A stretch of 64,000 nt of DNA from Streptomyces sp. TLI_235 (GTDB lineage: Bacteria; Actinomycetota; Actinomycetes; Streptomycetales; Streptomycetaceae), in assembly GCA_002300355.1 (NCBI GenBank), contig NSGV01000001.1, forward strand, positions 5,270,001 through 5,334,000, written 5' to 3'. This document shows positions 61,742 through 64,000 of the stretch, one piece after another. The position numbers and the translations under genes were made by a program. Each line of letters opens with the position of its first letter. Within the stretch, counting starts at the first letter, position 1. The notes under the pieces were generated by a model. That model was not told where the DNA came from. It worked only from the letters and a program-made list of their open reading frames with translations, and searched no databases.

Positions 61742-64000
61742 ATGCCCGCTCGCCGTACCCGGCCCTCCCGCCGAGCTCTCGCCGTCCGCCGTCGGATGCT
61801 GCGACTGCTGACGATGCTCACCGTGGCGGCGGTGTTCCTGGTGCCGACGACCGAGCAGGCGATGGCACAGGACATGACCCTGCCGCCGCTGTCGATGCAG
61901 CCGCTGCGGAACCTGGCGGCCTGGCTGACCGGCAGCGACCCCGACTGGGGCGACCTGCCGCACCAGCAGGGCGGCACCGCCGCCGGTCGCGGTCACCGCA
62001 CGTCCGCGGCGCAGACGCACGCGGGCGGCGGTGCCGGCTCGAAGGCGGGCAAGGGCCTCGGCGAGCTGCCCCGGTACGAGCCGTTCGCCCGCAAGGCGGC
62101 CGGCGGCGCGAGCGCCGGCACGAAGAAGGGCTTCAACGCCGCGACGAGCCGGCGAATAGCCGCCAAGTCGACCGCCGCCACCGACTGGTACGAGAACGCG
62201 GACGGCACCGTCAGCCGCAAGGTCTCCGACGGCCCGCTCAACTACCGCGACGCCAAGGGCGTCTGGCAGCCGATCGACACCGGCCTCGCCCAGGGCGGCG
62301 GCCGCTGGCGCCAGAAGGCCAACGCGCTCGGCGTCGACTTCGCCGCCCAGTCCGCCGACCGGGCCGTCGCCACGCTCTCCACCGACGCGAACCACAGCGT
62401 GTCGTACGGCCTCAAGGGCGCGGCACAGGTGACGGGCACGGCCTCGGGACAGACCGTCAACTACCCGGCCGTCCTGCCCGACACCGACCTCCAGCTGACC
62501 TCGGCCGCCACCGGCCTCAAGGAGTCGGTCGTCCTGCACTCGGCCAAGGCCGGCAACACCTGGGACTTCCCGCTCGACCTCAAGGGCCTCACCCCTTCGC
62601 TGAACGCCGATGGCGGCGTCGACCTCAAGGACGCCAAGGGCACGGTCACCGCGACCATCCCGGCGCCCTACGCCTTCGACTCCGAGATCGACCCGGTCTC
62701 CGGCGAGCGCGCCACCACCCACGCCGTCACCTACCGGCTGGTCACCGACGGGGCCGCGCCCGTGCTGCGGATGACCCTCGACGCCCGCTGGCTGAACGAC
62801 CCGGCCCGCGTCTTCCCCGTCATCGTCGACCCCAGCGTCTCGGTCTGGGACAAGATCCGCTCCACCTACGCCGAGTCCAACTTCCCGACCGGCGACCACT
62901 CGAACGAGCAGTTCATCAAGGTCGGCTCCTACGACTCCGGCACCCACTCCGCGAACTCCTTCGTCCAGGAGTGGCGCAAGACCTTCGACAGCTCCGGCGT
63001 CTCGCTGATCTCCGCGCACCTGTGGCTCTACGACGTCTGGGCCTCCACCTGCACCCCGGAGACCTTCTACGTCGCCCAGGTCACCCAGGACTGGACGCCC
63101 AGCAGCGTCACCAGCTACCCCGGCCCCAACCACGGCGGCGCGATCGGCAGTCTCACCCCGACCGTCAACAACGCCTGCCACAACACCACCGGCAGCCCCA
63201 CCGGCGGCGACTGGGTGACCGTCTCGCTGGACACCGCGTCGATCCAGAACTGGGCCAACGGCACCACCGCCGACTACGGCCTGGCCGTCTACGCCCCCAC
63301 CACGGACAACCTGCACTGGAAGCAGTTCGCCTCCATCGCCAACCCCGGTGTCGAGCCGTACGTCGTCTACGACTACACCGGCAACCTCGCGCCGCAGGTC
63401 GAGGCGACCTTCCCGCAGAACAACGCCCCCGTCACCACCCTCACCCCCGAGCTGCAGGCCTTCGCCGACGACGACGGCGCCGCCTCCTCCCTGCAGTACC
63501 AGTTCCAGGTCTACGACCCGGCAGGCACCAAGGTCGCCGACTCCGGGCTCGTCGCCAGCGCCGGCTGGACGGTGCCGGCCGGCAAGCTGAAGTGGGGCCA
63601 GACCTACTACTGGGAGGCCCAGGCCTACGACGGCCAGCTGTACTCGGCGGGCTCGCCCTGGTCGGCGTTCACCGCGCAGGTCCCGCAGCCGCTGATCACC
63701 TCCACGCTCTCGCAGAACGGCGACGCCCGCGGCTTCGACCCCGCCATCGGCAACTTCACCAAGGAAGTGACCGACGCCGAGGTCAACACCTCCGGCCCCA
63801 GCCTCGACGTGGTCCGCGACTACAACTCGCGCGACTTCCGTACCGCCGGCGCCTTCGGCTCCGGATGGTCGAGCATCTTCGACGCCAAGGCCACCGAGCA
63901 GCGCGACGCGGCCGGCAACCTGGTCGGCGTCACCGTCACCTACCCGCAGGGCTCCCAGGTCGGCTTCGGCCGCAACTCCGACGGGACCTTCTCCCCGCCG
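61742..64000 (+). CDS. Secreted RHS-repeat type protein, N-terminal part (truncated by window end)
   Basis: At least 753 codons, still open at the last base. Twin-Arg-rich signal region and hydrophobic core LRLLTMLTVAAVFLVPTTEQAMA suggest Sec export, with possible cleavage near AMA-QD. A region about 355-500 (IRSTYAESNFPTGDHSNEQFIKVG ... WASTCTPETFYVAQVTQDWTP) matches the DNRLRE-like beta-sandwich found in such proteins, followed by a fibronectin-like stretch. DVVRDYNSRDFRTAGAFGSGWSS (near 685) is the DUF6531 domain that introduces RHS/YD repeats. The toxin or effector C-terminus and any immunity gene lie beyond the window. Confidence 0.85.
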   Translation, partial: MPARRTRPSRRALAVRRRMLRLLTMLTVAAVFLVPTTEQAMAQDMTLPPLSMQPLRNLAAWLTGSDPDWGDLPHQQGGTAAGRGHRTSAAQTHAGGGAGSKAGKGLGELPRYEPFARKAAGGASAGTKKGFNAATSRRIAAKSTAATDWYENADGTVSRKVSDGPLNYRDAKGVWQPIDTGLAQGGGRWRQKANALGVDFAAQSADRAVATLSTDANHSVSYGLKGAAQVTGTASGQTVNYPAVLPDTDLQLTSAATGLKESVVLHSAKAGNTWDFPLDLKGLTPSLNADGGVDLKDAKGTVTATIPAPYAFDSEIDPVSGERATTHAVTYRLVTDGAAPVLRMTLDARWLNDPARVFPVIVDPSVSVWDKIRSTYAESNFPTGDHSNEQFIKVGSYDSGTHSANSFVQEWRKTFDSSGVSLISAHLWLYDVWASTCTPETFYVAQVTQDWTPSSVTSYPGPNHGGAIGSLTPTVNNACHNTTGSPTGGDWVTVSLDTASIQNWANGTTADYGLAVYAPTTDNLHWKQFASIANPGVEPYVVYDYTGNLAPQVEATFPQNNAPVTTLTPELQAFADDDGAASSLQYQFQVYDPAGTKVADSGLVASAGWTVPAGKLKWGQTYYWEAQAYDGQLYSAGSPWSAFTAQVPQPLITSTLSQNGDARGFDPAIGNFTKEVTDAEVNTSGPSLDVVRDYNSRDFRTAGAFGSGWSSIFDAKATEQRDAAGNLVGVTVTYPQGSQVGFGRNSDGTFSPP

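Noticed and set aside
61715..63316. Minus-strand open frame of 533 codons under the RHS gene
   Set aside because: The plus strand encodes recognisable RHS-type domains over the same bases; the minus-strand product is Gly/Val/Arg low complexity.

Overview
The window reads as the chromosomal core of a high-GC actinomycete of the Streptomycetaceae (Streptomyces or Kitasatospora). Coding sequences have almost exclusively G or C in third positions and starts are often GTG. Gene order (dnaJ-rsmE, phoH-ybeY-CNNM-era, leuA, recO-uppS, zur-znuBCA, glyS, dus, ppdK, dgt-dnaG-hrdD-like sigma, tRNA-Asn) is the arrangement I know from Streptomyces chromosomes. The genus is an inference; no 16S gene is present. 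I found no insertion sequence, integrase, prophage, plasmid origin or CRISPR array.

Layout. 0-14 kb (+): chaperone, rRNA methylation, a tricorn-like protease, HIT protein, RNase Z, then the PhoH/YbeY/CNNM/Era RNA-maturation block, which holds a degenerate cytidine-deaminase-fold gene at the place where Firmicutes keep cdd. 14-16 kb: a short hypothetical, a frameshifted remnant, and an inhibitor/protease pair (emfourin-like plus protealysin-like M4). 16-25.9 kb: leuA with a leucine leader peptide and hairpin, a zinc-ribbon/TerB-like gene, recO-uppS, the minus-strand znuA-znuC-znuB-zur zinc operon, and glyS. 26-31 kb: a coiled-coil hypothetical, a NADAR protein, an MFS exporter divergent from its probable HTH regulator, and dus. 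32-35 kb: ppdK behind a long lower-GC intergenic stretch. 35.5-42.8 kb is the most accessory-looking part: a guanyl RNase, an ADP-ribosylglycohydrolase, a calpain-type cysteine protease with a full catalytic triad, a MOSC-like remnant, a GNAT acetyltransferase, a PAC2 protein and an SGNH lipoprotein.

42.9-52.2 kb is a nitrate/nitrite assimilation cluster (nirD, nirB, an NAD(P)H-type flavoprotein, nasA) with a divergent sirohydrochlorin chelatase-type gene, a possible GlnR box in the divergent region, and an ABC exporter gene inserted between the flavoprotein and nasA. 52.3-57.3 kb: dgt, dnaG and a group-2 sigma factor. 57.3-61.6 kb: xylulokinase, a YtxH-like protein, two identical tRNA-Asn genes, a trypsin-like lipoprotein, a CAU tRNA and a membrane-anchored protein. 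From 61.7 kb to the window end runs the N-terminal part of a large secreted RHS-type protein.

No single wholly new system is obvious. The most rewarding places are the calpain/ADP-ribose/RNase neighbourhood, the cytoplasmic protease-inhibitor pair, the deaminase relic beside era, and several sequence-level regulatory elements: the leuA attenuator, twin Zur boxes on the znuA promoter, the palindrome between the MFS gene and its regulator, and many -10 boxes lying 6-10 nt from the start codon, which imply leaderless mRNAs.
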